A DNA stretch of 41,011 nt from Spirochaetia bacterium (GTDB lineage: Bacteria > Spirochaetota > Spirochaetia > PWKH01), in the NCBI GenBank assembly GCA_021736505.1, contig JAIPFU010000003.1:1-41011 (forward strand). The letters run 5' to 3'. Within the stretch, counting starts at the first letter, position 1; the number at the start of each line of letters is the position of its first letter. The notes below the pieces were generated by a model that saw nothing but the letters and a program-made list of their open reading frames with translations, was not told where the DNA came from and ran no database searches. This document shows positions 15,995 to 23,828 of the stretch, piece after piece. Both the position numbers and the translations under genes were made by a program.

Positions 15995-17417
15995 TGCACA
16001 TTTTTTAACTGATGCAATTTTGGCGGTGGATATCGGAACCTCCACTATGAAATGCGGAATAATAACGTTTGAAGGGAGGCTCCTGCAGGAAGTACGGGAG
16101 CCTCTTCCTGCGTTTCGGGGGCATCATCATATAGATCCCGCAGACGGATGGCTTGCTGCCCTCGCTGCTTCGGTTAAAAAGCTTGCTTCCGGAGGACTGA
16201 TGTCCTATGTCTCCGCTGTCTGTATTGGGGGAAATGGGCCAACCATTGTTCCCGTAGCGGCGAACGGCCGGAGATGCGGAGATACTGTCCTATGGTCCTC
16301 CCGCCTGATTGGTTCCTACAAAGCCGCAGGAACTCCTTCTTTTTTTCTGCCCGCAGCAGCTTCAATTATGGCTGAACAAGCACAGGCCGCTGAGGCTGTC
16401 AGGTATTTTGCCGGATGTCCTGAATATCTCACAGGCGTACTAACCGAGGAGTGGAAGTCCTTTCTTCCTTCAGCAAGCTTCATGCCCTATATGTGGGACC
16501 GAAAACAGCTGGAAATCTATAATATTCCTGAATATCTTATGCCACCCTTTGCAGCTTTGGGTGAACCAGTGGGGGAAGTTACGAAAACTGGCTCCAAGAT
16601 CAGCGGGATTCCTCAGGGGCTTCCGCTTATAGCCGGCGGACCGGATTATTTGATGGCGCTTCTCGGAAACGCAGTTATCCATGACGGGGATGCCTGTGAC
16701 AGGGCGGGGACATCAGAAGCCCTGAATGTGTGTAAACCCACGGGCTTCTCCTCAGGGCGTAGGGCAGACAGAAAAAAAAATGAAATTAGAGTGCTGCCCC
16801 ATGCAGCTGCGGGAATGGAAAGCCATGCTGTGATTCTGCCCGTAACCGGTCATATCTTCATGTCCTGCATGCGGCTTCTGGGGATTCCGGAGGCGGAATA
16901 TGAGGATCGTATTCGCGATATACTTCATCCGGAATGGGTGGACGGTCTTCGGGTCAGCAGAGATACCCTGGAGGCTGCAAGCCATATCATGACGCAGGAA
17001 TCACATGAGCCAGGGACTACCGAAACCGGAAGCAGGCAGATTGAAACGATACATGGTGATCCTCTGATTGTCGGCAGGAAGATTGCCGAAGCGGCGGGCT
17101 TTGAAATTCGCAGGGGCATAGAAATTCTTGCGAGCCATGGAATATCCCCCAATTCCCTTCGGATAGCTGGAGGACAGGGGAGAAACAGACGATGGAATCA
17201 GCTGAAGGCGAATATAACGGGGCTGCAGATTGAAGTTCCGGAGATTATTGATGCGGAACTAGGCGGGGCAGCGGCAGCGGCTATGTACGGAATGGATATC
17301 TACTCCTCCCTGGAAGATGCATGCAGGGCGGTCTATTCTGTTCATGAAGTAATACATCCTGATGCCAATCTGCATGAAAAATTCTCAGAAAGATATCAGC
17401 TCTTTACAAATAGTTGA
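15987..17417 (+). CDS. FGGY-family carbohydrate kinase (xylulokinase-like)
   Basis: 476-residue sugar kinase of the FGGY family. The first phosphate-binding loop reads ILAVDIGTSTMKCGII (about residues 11-26). LPLIAGGPDYLMALLGNAV and CDRAGTSEALNVC match the second signature region, and SLRIAGGQGRNRRWNQLKANITG matches the adenosine-binding motif near residue 400, followed by ELGGAAAAAMYG. The substrate cannot be read from sequence; xylulose or another pentulose is the nearest guess. Co-transcription with prs (8-nt overlap) would fit feeding pentose phosphates toward PRPP, but that is inference. Its last 22 nt overlap the 3' end of the convergent HD-GYP gene. Confidence 0.85.
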   Translation: MTDAHFLTDAILAVDIGTSTMKCGIITFEGRLLQEVREPLPAFRGHHHIDPADGWLAALAASVKKLASGGLMSYVSAVCIGGNGPTIVPVAANGRRCGDTVLWSSRLIGSYKAAGTPSFFLPAAASIMAEQAQAAEAVRYFAGCPEYLTGVLTEEWKSFLPSASFMPYMWDRKQLEIYNIPEYLMPPFAALGEPVGEVTKTGSKISGIPQGLPLIAGGPDYLMALLGNAVIHDGDACDRAGTSEALNVCKPTGFSSGRRADRKKNEIRVLPHAAAGMESHAVILPVTGHIFMSCMRLLGIPEAEYEDRIRDILHPEWVDGLRVSRDTLEAASHIMTQESHEPGTTETGSRQIETIHGDPLIVGRKIAEAAGFEIRRGIEILASHGISPNSLRIAGGQGRNRRWNQLKANITGLQIEVPEIIDAELGGAAAAAMYGMDIYSSLEDACRAVYSVHEVIHPDANLHEKFSERYQLFTNS

Positions 17418-18397
17418 TTTTCAGCACTTGTCTCGTTGAAAATGATATCAAAGATATCGGAAACGGTCAGAAAGACCTCTACCAAATGGGGATCAAATAT
17501 GCTTCCTGACTCCTTTTCAATATATGCGACGGTCTCTTCATGGGTCCATGTATCTTTGTATTCCCGTTTTGAGCGGAGGGCGTCGTAGATATCCGCAAGG
17601 GTTACAATGCGGGCTTCAATGGGGATCTGCTCGCCCTTCAGTCCATCAGGGTAGCCTCCCCCATCCCATCGTTCATGATGATGACGAGCTATGAGGGCGG
17701 CGCTTTTCAGGGTAGGGACATTTAACAGGATATCATATCCAATAGCTGTATGGGTCTTCATAATCTCTTTTTCATACTTGGTATATGTATCAGGACTGAG
17801 GAGAATAGTATCAGACATGCCGACTTTTCCAATATCATGAAAACGGCTGTTTATTTCGATTTCCTCACATTTTTTTTCATCCATCCCAAGGCGTTCTGCA
17901 AGAAGGCGGGAGTAGATGGTTATGCGTTTCATATGTGAGCCGGTTATATTATGCCGCACTTCAGCAAGATCAGCGATGGCTTCATAACATTGAAAACGGA
18001 TTTCCCGTTCCTGATTCTGCAGTTTGTCTTCCGCTTTGATCAGTCGCTCGGCCACTGCAATATGACTCCGCAAAACTACAGGGGAGATAGGTTTTGTAAG
18101 GAAACAGTGAGCTCCATTCTCTATGGCTTTTACCAGATCGGATTCAGCAGTTTTTGCGGTGAAAAGGATAACGTAGATAAGAGGAGAACGGTCTTTCAGC
18201 ATATCAGCGATTTCAATTCCGGTGTATCCGTTCATCATCCAGTCAAGAATAGCTATTCTAGGCGGATCCGCTGAATTAAGGAAACTTACTGCTTCATTGC
18301 CGTCTTTGCAGCTGATAACAGAATATCCCCAGGATTTAAGTTGTGTTTTTAGGGTGAAAAGCACAGAATTATCATCATCTGCAATGAGGACCTTCAT
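17396..18397 (-). CDS. Response regulator with HD-GYP domain, putative c-di-GMP phosphodiesterase
   Basis: 333 residues. The receiver domain (1-115) has the acidic pocket DDD at 7-9, phosphoacceptor D52 (AILDWMMNGYTG), T80 and K102. A short helical linker leads to an HD-GYP domain with HDIGKVG (HD at 187-188), HTAIGYDIL, ARHHHERWDGGGYPDG (GYP at 248-250) and LKGEQIP. All expected metal and catalytic residues are present, so an active phosphodiesterase that hydrolyses c-di-GMP is likely. The gene starts inside the Hpt stop codon (4-nt overlap), so the Hpt protein is its probable phospho-donor. No histidine kinase is encoded nearby. c-di-GMP turnover ties it functionally to PelD. Confidence 0.9.
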   Translation of the reverse strand: MKVLIADDDNSVLFTLKTQLKSWGYSVISCKDGNEAVSFLNSADPPRIAILDWMMNGYTGIEIADMLKDRSPLIYVILFTAKTAESDLVKAIENGAHCFLTKPISPVVLRSHIAVAERLIKAEDKLQNQEREIRFQCYEAIADLAEVRHNITGSHMKRITIYSRLLAERLGMDEKKCEEIEINSRFHDIGKVGMSDTILLSPDTYTKYEKEIMKTHTAIGYDILLNVPTLKSAALIARHHHERWDGGGYPDGLKGEQIPIEARIVTLADIYDALRSKREYKDTWTHEETVAYIEKESGSIFDPHLVEVFLTVSDIFDIIFNETSAENQLFVKS

Positions 18398-18750
18398 GTT
18401 TTTTCCCTCTGGATAAAGATTTTAAACTCATCAAGGAATTCATGTACAAGCTGTTTGAGTTCTTCAGTAAGGAAGAGGCATTGTTTAAAATCCTTTGTTT
18501 CTGCTGCCGCCTGAAGCTTTTCAGCACAACTGCTTCCCTTTGAACCTCCTGCATTAGCAAGGCTGCCTTTCAGCGTATGAGCTTTTAATTCCAGGGTAGT
18601 AAAATCCTTCAAGCTGCAGGCTGCCTCAATTTCCTTAATATGCTGGGGGAAATCAGTATGCACAATGTCTTCAAGCTGCTCAAGAAGAGATGGATCATTT
18701 CCAAAAAGCATGTACAATCTTTCAATATCCAGTGCAGGGGTTTCGTTCAT
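18394..18750 (-). CDS. Stand-alone Hpt (histidine phosphotransfer) domain protein
   Basis: 118 residues, an all-helical Hpt domain. The phosphorylatable histidine is H58 in the motif AHTLKGSLANAGG, which is canonical. It would relay phosphate between a hybrid kinase and a receiver. The gene is preceded by Shine-Dalgarno AGGAG, and its stop overlaps the start of the HD-GYP response regulator, so the two should form a dedicated relay pair. The kinase partner is not in this window. Confidence 0.88.
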   Translation of the reverse strand: MNETPALDIERLYMLFGNDPSLLEQLEDIVHTDFPQHIKEIEAACSLKDFTTLELKAHTLKGSLANAGGSKGSSCAEKLQAAAETKDFKQCLFLTEELKQLVHEFLDEFKIFIQREKT

Positions 18751-18835
18751 GAAAACTCCTAAAAAAAATGTAATCGCGGGTTTTGAAAAACTCGTGATTC
18801 CTAGTGCTTATCCCTTATTTTTTTTCTCTTTCAAG

Positions 18836-18864
18836 ATTATACTATTAGTGTTGCGATTCCGCAA
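18836..18864 (-). promoter_or_regulatory. Promoter of the Hpt / HD-GYP operon
   Basis: TTGCGG (18859-18864) and TATAAT (18836-18841) on the minus strand with a 17-nt spacer. The predicted start near 18829 gives a leader of about 80 nt before the Hpt ATG. Confidence 0.65.
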
Positions 18865-18880
18865 GCATTCTCGATTTTCA

Positions 18881-18948
18881 CTACCCACCCAACCAACGAA
18901 CCAACCAACAAACCAACTACCCAACCAACCAACCAACCAACAAACAAA
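18881..18948 (-). repeat. GGTT tetranucleotide microsatellite starting at the stop codon of the Fe-ADH gene
   Basis: On the minus strand the TAG stop of the ADH gene (18949-18951) runs straight into TTTGTTTGTTGGTTGG and further GGTT/GTTT units for 68 nt. The sequence lies between the ADH stop and the Hpt promoter. Runs such as GGTTGGTTGGTTGG can form two-tetrad G-quadruplexes. The same kind of repeat follows argC at 30048-30195. Confidence 0.9.
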
Positions 18949-20211
18949 CTACCTCTGATGCCCCTTCTGTATCCGTTTCCTGTCCAATGGATAGCCCCAG
19001 TATGCCGCGTGCAGGACAAAAAGGATGTCCTCCTCGGTAATTTCCTCCTGATTATAAAACTGCGAACCGTCTCCTGAAGCCTCCATGGCAATCACTGGTA
19101 AATGTTCAGGCCGTACTGCCAGCTTGCCTTCCCGGGTATAGACATCCCGGAACCGTAGCGGGTGTTTCCCCTCGCTTAAGGTGTTCAGCTTTCTGTTCAG
19201 CTTATTGACGGCAGTAATTGCTGCTTCAGCACGATCCTCTTCCCTGGTATTATGATAGTTAGCCGGACCTGCCAGCGGCAGAAGCAGCTCTTGCAGCCAT
19301 TTCTCTGTTTTATGGCTGTTATATGCCATGCCGTAGGGAAGAAGAATACTCATGCAGATGCCATGGGGGACCCCGCATACAGCTCCGACACTATGCCCGA
19401 TGGTATGCACAATTCCCACCATGGAGTTGGAAAAGGCGGTTCCTGCTAAGTTGGAGGCTATAGCCAGCTGCAGCCTCGCTTCTGTACTTTCAGGATCTTT
19501 CAGGGCAGCGGGTAGGTTTTTTGAAATCAGTTCAATGGCTCTTAATGCCGAAGTATCGCTCAGGGGATTTTTTGCAAGTCCAGTATATGCTTCAACTGCA
19601 TGACTCAAAGCATCCATGGCGGTGTATGCAGTCATGGAGAGAGGCAGGCTGAGGGTCATTCGGGGATCTAAGACAGCAGCATCCGGGAGTATATATTCTG
19701 AAGTAAAAAGCAATTTCCTTTTTGATTTCGGATCCCGGATCACCGCAGCCTGGGTTGCTTCACTTCCTGTTCCGGAAGTTGTAGGAATAACAATAAGCGG
19801 CTCCAGAGGTCTTTTCAGTTTTCCGGCTCCAGAAAAGGCAGTGAGATCATTACCGTCATTTGAGACAAGTATATTGACTCCCTTGGCTGTATCTATAACG
19901 GAGCCTCCTCCCAGGGCAATAATTCCGTCGCATTGGCTGGATCTGAATAAGCTGCCTATTTCTGAAACAACAGTAACGTCAGAATCCGGGGGAACCTGTG
20001 ATGCAATAACAAGAGAATCATCCGCTGATTCTGATGCTATACGGCTGCGGAGTATGTCTAGAAGTCCTGCCTTCACGACTCCTGTATCGGTAATCACCAG
20101 CGGTTTGCGGACTCCCAGAAGTTCCATAAGCTGAGGAAGCTCGTCCAAGGCATTCATTCCGGCGACAGTTTTTACCCCGTGGGTGTAGTGAAAAAAATCC
20201 GGTTGATACAT
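18949..20211 (-). CDS. Iron-containing alcohol dehydrogenase (intact)
   Basis: 420-residue group III metal-dependent alcohol dehydrogenase. It has the NAD-binding loop IIALGGGSVIDTAKG, the PTTSGTGSEAT motif, the first metal-ligand pair in TAYTAMDALSHAVEAYTG (D and H four apart) and the second in GIVHTIGHSVGAVCGVPHG (VH and PHG, 14 apart). All four Fe/Zn ligands are therefore present. It probably interconverts an aldehyde and an alcohol with NAD(P)H. The gene is directly coupled to the preceding ADH-like gene (TAATG, 1-nt overlap). The substrate is unknown; the divergent AOR operon suggests an aldehyde made or consumed there. Confidence 0.92.
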   Translation of the reverse strand: MYQPDFFHYTHGVKTVAGMNALDELPQLMELLGVRKPLVITDTGVVKAGLLDILRSRIASESADDSLVIASQVPPDSDVTVVSEIGSLFRSSQCDGIIALGGGSVIDTAKGVNILVSNDGNDLTAFSGAGKLKRPLEPLIVIPTTSGTGSEATQAAVIRDPKSKRKLLFTSEYILPDAAVLDPRMTLSLPLSMTAYTAMDALSHAVEAYTGLAKNPLSDTSALRAIELISKNLPAALKDPESTEARLQLAIASNLAGTAFSNSMVGIVHTIGHSVGAVCGVPHGICMSILLPYGMAYNSHKTEKWLQELLLPLAGPANYHNTREEDRAEAAITAVNKLNRKLNTLSEGKHPLRFRDVYTREGKLAVRPEHLPVIAMEASGDGSQFYNQEEITEEDILFVLHAAYWGYPLDRKRIQKGHQR

Positions 20212-21623
20212 TATTCCTCTTCCTCCCTCTGCTGCAGTGTTTTATTGAGCGATGGGCTTTCTTGGGAAAGGCTGTCCTCTGATGACAGGCCGTTCTCCGA
20301 CAGACCGCCCTCTGATAGGCTGCCCTCTGATAGGCTGCCCTCTGATGACAGGCCGTTCTCTGATAGGCTGTCCCGGGAAGGATTTCGGCTTAAATTGTTC
20401 CCTTTACTGCTCATGGAGAAAACATCCGTATCTTCGGAAAGTGTAAAGAGGAGGTTAAGCATATCTTCCTGAATATCCCCAAAGATATGCTTAAGGGATA
20501 GTTTCGCCAGCGCTTCTACAACGGATCTGTTTTTTCCGATATGGATGTGTGAACTGACTGCTGTCGCCAGTTCCTTTACTGAACGCAGCCCCTCTTCTGC
20601 ATAAGCAGACTCTTGAGTACCGGACAAATGGGTGGCATCACTGGTAAAGGTAAATATGTGCTGAAACATATGGTCTTCTTTGTTCATGAGATCCTGCAGG
20701 AAGTGGGGCAGCAGGGCAGAAAAAGATTCGGCTTTAGCAGCCAGACCCGCGGTTTCAAAGGATTCGGCCAATGCGCTGACGGGACCGAATCCGATATTAC
20801 CGCGAATCATGGAAGCAAAAACCCCTGCATCTGCAATTGCTTTTCTCCCTTGTAGAGATGAAATGTCTGTAATGCCCTGTTTGATGAGTTTCAAGGAGGC
20901 ATGAGCATAATAATCAATAAAATCGTTTCGGTGTGTATCCCGCAGGGCTTCCAGGTTTGTAATCAGTGAAATGTAGGCAGTATTTGCTGTCCGTTCCCGG
21001 AGAGCTGATGAACTGCGTCCGGTGAATGCTCTGCTGTCCACGATAATCATGTCTGGGGATAGATGTTCTTCCCGGTAGTATAGTTCTGAGAGTAGCGCTG
21101 AAGTACTAGCTTCGAAACCGTCCTGGATGTCCGAGAGGAATGCCGCGTGGAAGAGCATCGGTTTATTAATCGTTCCCGGAAGATCAAAAGGGCGCTCGAA
21201 GGGAGTTCCCGTGGATATGAGAGCATTGGCAAGTTTGGCCAGGGATTGGATGCTCCCGCCGCCGAGGGGAAAAAGAGCATCGCAGGAATTCTCCTGAATG
21301 TGCGTACAGAGCTTCTCCAGCGCTTCGGCAAAGGGTTCTGCTGATGATGCTGCCGAGGGGGGGTAGGATTGGGGCAGTGAAGATGCTGCAGGGAGTGAAA
21401 TGAGAGCGGGTACTTCATAGAGGACACCGTGTCCCTCCTTATTCCGCTCCAGTATTTTTTTCAGGATCTCCAGCATAGATCTTCCTTCCCGATCATTTCG
21501 ATAGATGATGCAGGGTTTCCGGATCTCCCGGGACTCCAACACCGCCGGAAGATGATCTGCTGCTCCTTTTCCCGAAACACATTGAGGAGTTACTTGAAAT
21601 TGAATATTATCCTGGTTCTGCAT
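20211..21623 (-). CDS. Degenerate iron-ADH homologue lacking all metal ligands (putative pseudoenzyme)
   Basis: 470 residues, aligned by eye with the intact ADH next to it. It keeps the fold landmarks: VTPQCVSGKGAADHLPAV at the start, FPLGGGSIQSLAKLAN for the NAD loop, and MIIVDSRAFTG for the DPxLT segment. The ligand region reads TANTAYISLITNLEAL where the neighbour has TAYTAMDALSHAVEAY, so D becomes I and H becomes T. The second region reads GPVSALAESFETAGLAAKAES against GIVHTIGHSVGAVCGVPHGIC, so VH becomes VS and PH becomes AK with no indel. An active metal site is not possible. The last 75 residues are a Ser/Leu/Glu/Gly repeat tail. The frame is intact, so this is not a decaying pseudogene; a structural or regulatory subunit for the coupled ADH is a reasonable guess. 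Confidence 0.8.
   Translation of the reverse strand: MQNQDNIQFQVTPQCVSGKGAADHLPAVLESREIRKPCIIYRNDREGRSMLEILKKILERNKEGHGVLYEVPALISLPAASSLPQSYPPSAASSAEPFAEALEKLCTHIQENSCDALFPLGGGSIQSLAKLANALISTGTPFERPFDLPGTINKPMLFHAAFLSDIQDGFEASTSALLSELYYREEHLSPDMIIVDSRAFTGRSSSALRERTANTAYISLITNLEALRDTHRNDFIDYYAHASLKLIKQGITDISSLQGRKAIADAGVFASMIRGNIGFGPVSALAESFETAGLAAKAESFSALLPHFLQDLMNKEDHMFQHIFTFTSDATHLSGTQESAYAEEGLRSVKELATAVSSHIHIGKNRSVVEALAKLSLKHIFGDIQEDMLNLLFTLSEDTDVFSMSSKGNNLSRNPSRDSLSENGLSSEGSLSEGSLSEGGLSENGLSSEDSLSQESPSLNKTLQQREEEE
20266..20386 (-). repeat. 15-bp tandem repeats encoding an LSE(G/N)-type tail
   Basis: Near the 3' end of the degenerate ADH gene, units related to GGCAGCCTATCAGAG (minus strand) repeat with 15-bp periodicity and encode variants of L-S-E-G-S, L-S-E-G-G and L-S-E-N-G. 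The period is a multiple of three, so the reading frame survives copy-number change. Confidence 0.9.
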
Positions 21624-21662
21624 ACTGATATTGGCTCCCTGGAAAAGGTATTAGGGTCTGTA

Positions 21663-22184
21663 TCACGGTCTGGTAAATACCCGTGTGTAGATTCTGAATC
21701 TTTGTACGTATTTATGCTTTGGGGACTTGTATCGTTTAACCGCCCGCTTGGCAAGTATCCGCGGCAGGAGCAGTATCTCTATGCTGTCCAGAATACGAAC
21801 CATGGCACAGGCAAACGGAATTGGTCCGTCGGTAATCAGCCTGTCCCGGGCAGCAGCTTCAGCAGTTGATTCCCGGAAGGTGAAGATGCGGAATGCGGAA
21901 TCAACTGTTTTTATACCCATGAGCAGCTCAGGATTATTATCTTTCAGTCCCTTTCGGAGATAGAGCAGGGTTTCATCCTGCTTAACAATAGTCATTGATG
22001 GTCCCCGGGGAAGTACTTTCAGAGCAAAAGAAAAGTCTTCGGGCAGTCTTCTGCACTCCTTCTGTACAGCTGGAGATATCCTGCCGGCAGCCTGGATCGC
22101 CCTTCCGACAACCCACAACAGTAGAGATATATAGATACGTTTCGCCGGATGTCGGCTGCCTTGAATAATCTGATTTTTTTTCAT
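21663..22184 (-). CDS. Hypothetical protein, possibly SCP2-like lipid-binding fold
   Basis: 173 residues, no catalytic motif recognised. The N-terminus is basic with a moderately hydrophobic stretch (IYISLLLWVVGRAIQAA). The middle and C-terminal parts (ETLLYLRKGLKDNNPELLMG, KTVDSAFRIFTFRESTAEAA, PIPFACAMVRILDSIEILLL) resemble the SCP2 sterol-carrier-like domain in order and spacing: a strand-rich ligand cap, a helix around AFRIFTF, and a C-terminal membrane-facing helix. It is the first gene of the ADH operon and 39 nt precede the next gene. The SCP2 assignment is tentative. Confidence 0.5.
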   Translation of the reverse strand: MKKNQIIQGSRHPAKRIYISLLLWVVGRAIQAAGRISPAVQKECRRLPEDFSFALKVLPRGPSMTIVKQDETLLYLRKGLKDNNPELLMGIKTVDSAFRIFTFRESTAEAAARDRLITDGPIPFACAMVRILDSIEILLLPRILAKRAVKRYKSPKHKYVQRFRIYTRVFTRP

Positions 22185-22205
22185 GGTGTTTGCGTCCTGA
22201 CTTCT

Positions 22206-22233
22206 ATTGTAATTAGTGCCGACATCCTGTCAA
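22206..22233 (-). promoter_or_regulatory. Promoter of the SCP2-like / ADH operon
   Basis: TTGACA (22228-22233) and TACAAT (22206-22211) on the minus strand, spacer 16 nt, about 22 nt before the ATG at 22184. It lies back to back with the ilvA promoter; only 7 nt separate the two -35 boxes. Confidence 0.75.
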
Positions 22234-22240
22234 GTAAATG

Positions 22241-22268
22241 GTGACATTATCCGTTCATTTGGTATACT
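22241..22268 (+). promoter_or_regulatory. Promoter of the threonine dehydratase gene, predicted leaderless
   Basis: GTGACA (22241-22246), 16-nt spacer, TATACT (22263-22268), then 7 nt to the ATG at 22276. Transcription should start at or one base before the ATG. There is no Shine-Dalgarno. Confidence 0.65.
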
Positions 22269-22275
22269 GTAGAGT

Positions 22276-23241
22276 ATGAGTTACGAAGAATTTGCAGAAA
22301 TTGACAGGGAAGAACTACTGAAGGCGGCTGGAGTTCTTCAAGGACTTGTACACCGTACTCCGATTCTGAAGTCATCTACCATAAATGAACTGGCTCAGGC
22401 AGAGGTATTTTTTAAGGCGGAAAATTTCCAGAAGGTTGGTGCCTTCAAGTACCGCGGTGCTTCATATGCTGTATCGACATTGACGGAAGAGCAGCTGAAG
22501 AGGGGAGTTGCCACCCATTCCTCGGGAAATCATGCCCAGGCGCTGGCTTTGGCTGCTCGGGTTAAGGGCATCCCTGCACATATAGTAATGCCGGAGAATG
22601 CTCCGCCCAATAAGGTCGCTGCGGTGAAGGGATACGGAGCTCGAGTCGTTTTCTGCGGTCCTACGCTGAAGGATCGGGAATCCATGCTGAAACAGATTCT
22701 GGAGGAGACAGATGCCCACTTTATCCATCCGTACAATGATCGGAGGATCATTGCCGGTCAGTCTAGCTGTGCCCGCGAATTTCTGGAGGATGTCCCTGAC
22801 CTGGATATACTGCTTGTCCCCGTGGGCGGCGGCGGGCTGCTGTCGGGAACACTGCTCAGCGCAGCGGAAACGGGCTGTGAAGTCATTGGGGTTGAGCCTG
22901 AGCAGGCGGATGACGCCTACCGATCCTTGTACAGCGGAGAGCTGGTCACTGAACAGACTCCGAATACAGTGGCCGATGGACTGCGCACACTGCTGAGTCC
23001 GCTTACTTTTTCCATCATTGAACACTATGTTACCGCCATTGTGCGGGTGAGCGAATATGAAATAATCGAGGCAATGCGTTTTATCTGGGAACGGATGAAG
23101 ATTGTCATTGAAGCTTCCGCCGCAGTGCCTGTGGCTGCGCTTTTAGCGGGAAAGATTGAATGCAGCTGCAGACGGATTGGCATAATTCTTTCCGGAGGGA
23201 ATGTGAATCTGGAAGAGCTGCCCTGGCAGCTGGAGCGCTGA
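22276..23241 (+). CDS. Threonine/serine dehydratase, catabolic type (PLP fold II)
   Basis: 321 residues, matching the short catabolic threonine dehydratase (TdcB) or serine racemase without an ACT regulatory domain. The PLP lysine is K58 in VGAFKYRGA. HSSGNHAQALALAA (81-94) and the phosphate-binding loop VPVGGGGLLSGT (181-192) are canonical. The expected reaction is deamination of threonine to 2-oxobutyrate or serine to pyruvate. It heads a plus-strand group with a ferredoxin and aldehyde ferredoxin oxidoreductase and diverges from the ADH operon. This location suggests a fermentative rather than biosynthetic role. A serine racemase or other beta-eliminating activity cannot be excluded. Confidence 0.88.
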   Translation: MSYEEFAEIDREELLKAAGVLQGLVHRTPILKSSTINELAQAEVFFKAENFQKVGAFKYRGASYAVSTLTEEQLKRGVATHSSGNHAQALALAARVKGIPAHIVMPENAPPNKVAAVKGYGARVVFCGPTLKDRESMLKQILEETDAHFIHPYNDRRIIAGQSSCAREFLEDVPDLDILLVPVGGGGLLSGTLLSAAETGCEVIGVEPEQADDAYRSLYSGELVTEQTPNTVADGLRTLLSPLTFSIIEHYVTAIVRVSEYEIIEAMRFIWERMKIVIEASAAVPVAALLAGKIECSCRRIGIILSGGNVNLEELPWQLER

Positions 23242-23329
23242 GAGCCTCCAAGTGCAGGCGGGTTCAGCTGAACGAATTTCCGACTGGCCGCCAGCGATTG
23301 CGGAGGCATCAGCCTGAAAAATTGCCGGT

Positions 23330-23361
23330 TTTTTCGGAATAAAGGTTTTTCGGAATAAAGG
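23330..23361 (+). repeat. 16-bp tandem duplication just upstream of the ferredoxin gene
   Basis: TTTTTCGGAATAAAGG is repeated exactly (23330-23345 and 23346-23361). The end of the second copy, AAAGGAG, provides the Shine-Dalgarno region of the ferredoxin gene at 23376. The rest of 23242-23375 holds no gene that I can support. Confidence 0.9.
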
Positions 23362-23375
23362 AGTAGAGAGAGATC

Positions 23376-23828
23376 ATGGCATTATATATCACAGAACGAT
23401 GTATCGGATGTTCCGCCTGTATCCATGTCTGTCCAGTTGGGGCTATCAGCGGTGAACGAAAGGGGCTGCACGTCATTGACGGTTCCCTCTGTATTGAGTG
23501 TGCTGCCTGCGGACGGGTCTGTCCGAAAGAGGCCGTGGAGGATGTTTGGGGCAGTCGGATAGAGCAGCTGAGAAAGGCTGACTGGCTCGTTCCGGAGTTC
23601 GATTTGGCGGCCTGTACGGGATGTGAGAACTGCGTGTACGCCTGTCCGGCAAATGCCCTGGTGATGATCCGCTCACGGGATTCCTGGTATCCTTCCTTGG
23701 TGAGGCCGGCTTCCTGTGTGAGCTGTGGATGGTGTGTAGAGAACTGCCTTTTTGATGCGGTCAGTTTGACGGCGAAACGAAAAGACAAAATAGAGATAAT
23801 AAACGAAAAATATGGTGATGTGGAATGA
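23376..23828 (+). CDS. Polyferredoxin with four [4Fe-4S] cluster motifs
   Basis: 150 residues with four CX2CX2CX3C motifs: C9-12-15-19, C39-42-45-49, C80-83-86-90 and C114-117-120-124. The first three are followed by proline as usual; the fourth is followed by leucine. This predicts a soluble carrier of four clusters. It is cotranslated with the AOR gene (ATGA overlap at 23825-23828), so it is most likely the electron partner or fixed subunit of that enzyme. Shine-Dalgarno AAAGGAG lies upstream at slightly long spacing. Confidence 0.93.
   Translation: MALYITERCIGCSACIHVCPVGAISGERKGLHVIDGSLCIECAACGRVCPKEAVEDVWGSRIEQLRKADWLVPEFDLAACTGCENCVYACPANALVMIRSRDSWYPSLVRPASCVSCGWCVENCLFDAVSLTAKRKDKIEIINEKYGDVE

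Noticed and set aside
19352..20134. Plus-strand ORFs opposite the Fe-ADH gene, up to 172 codons.
   Set aside because: No ribosome sites or recognisable domains, and they are antisense to a well-conserved enzyme.
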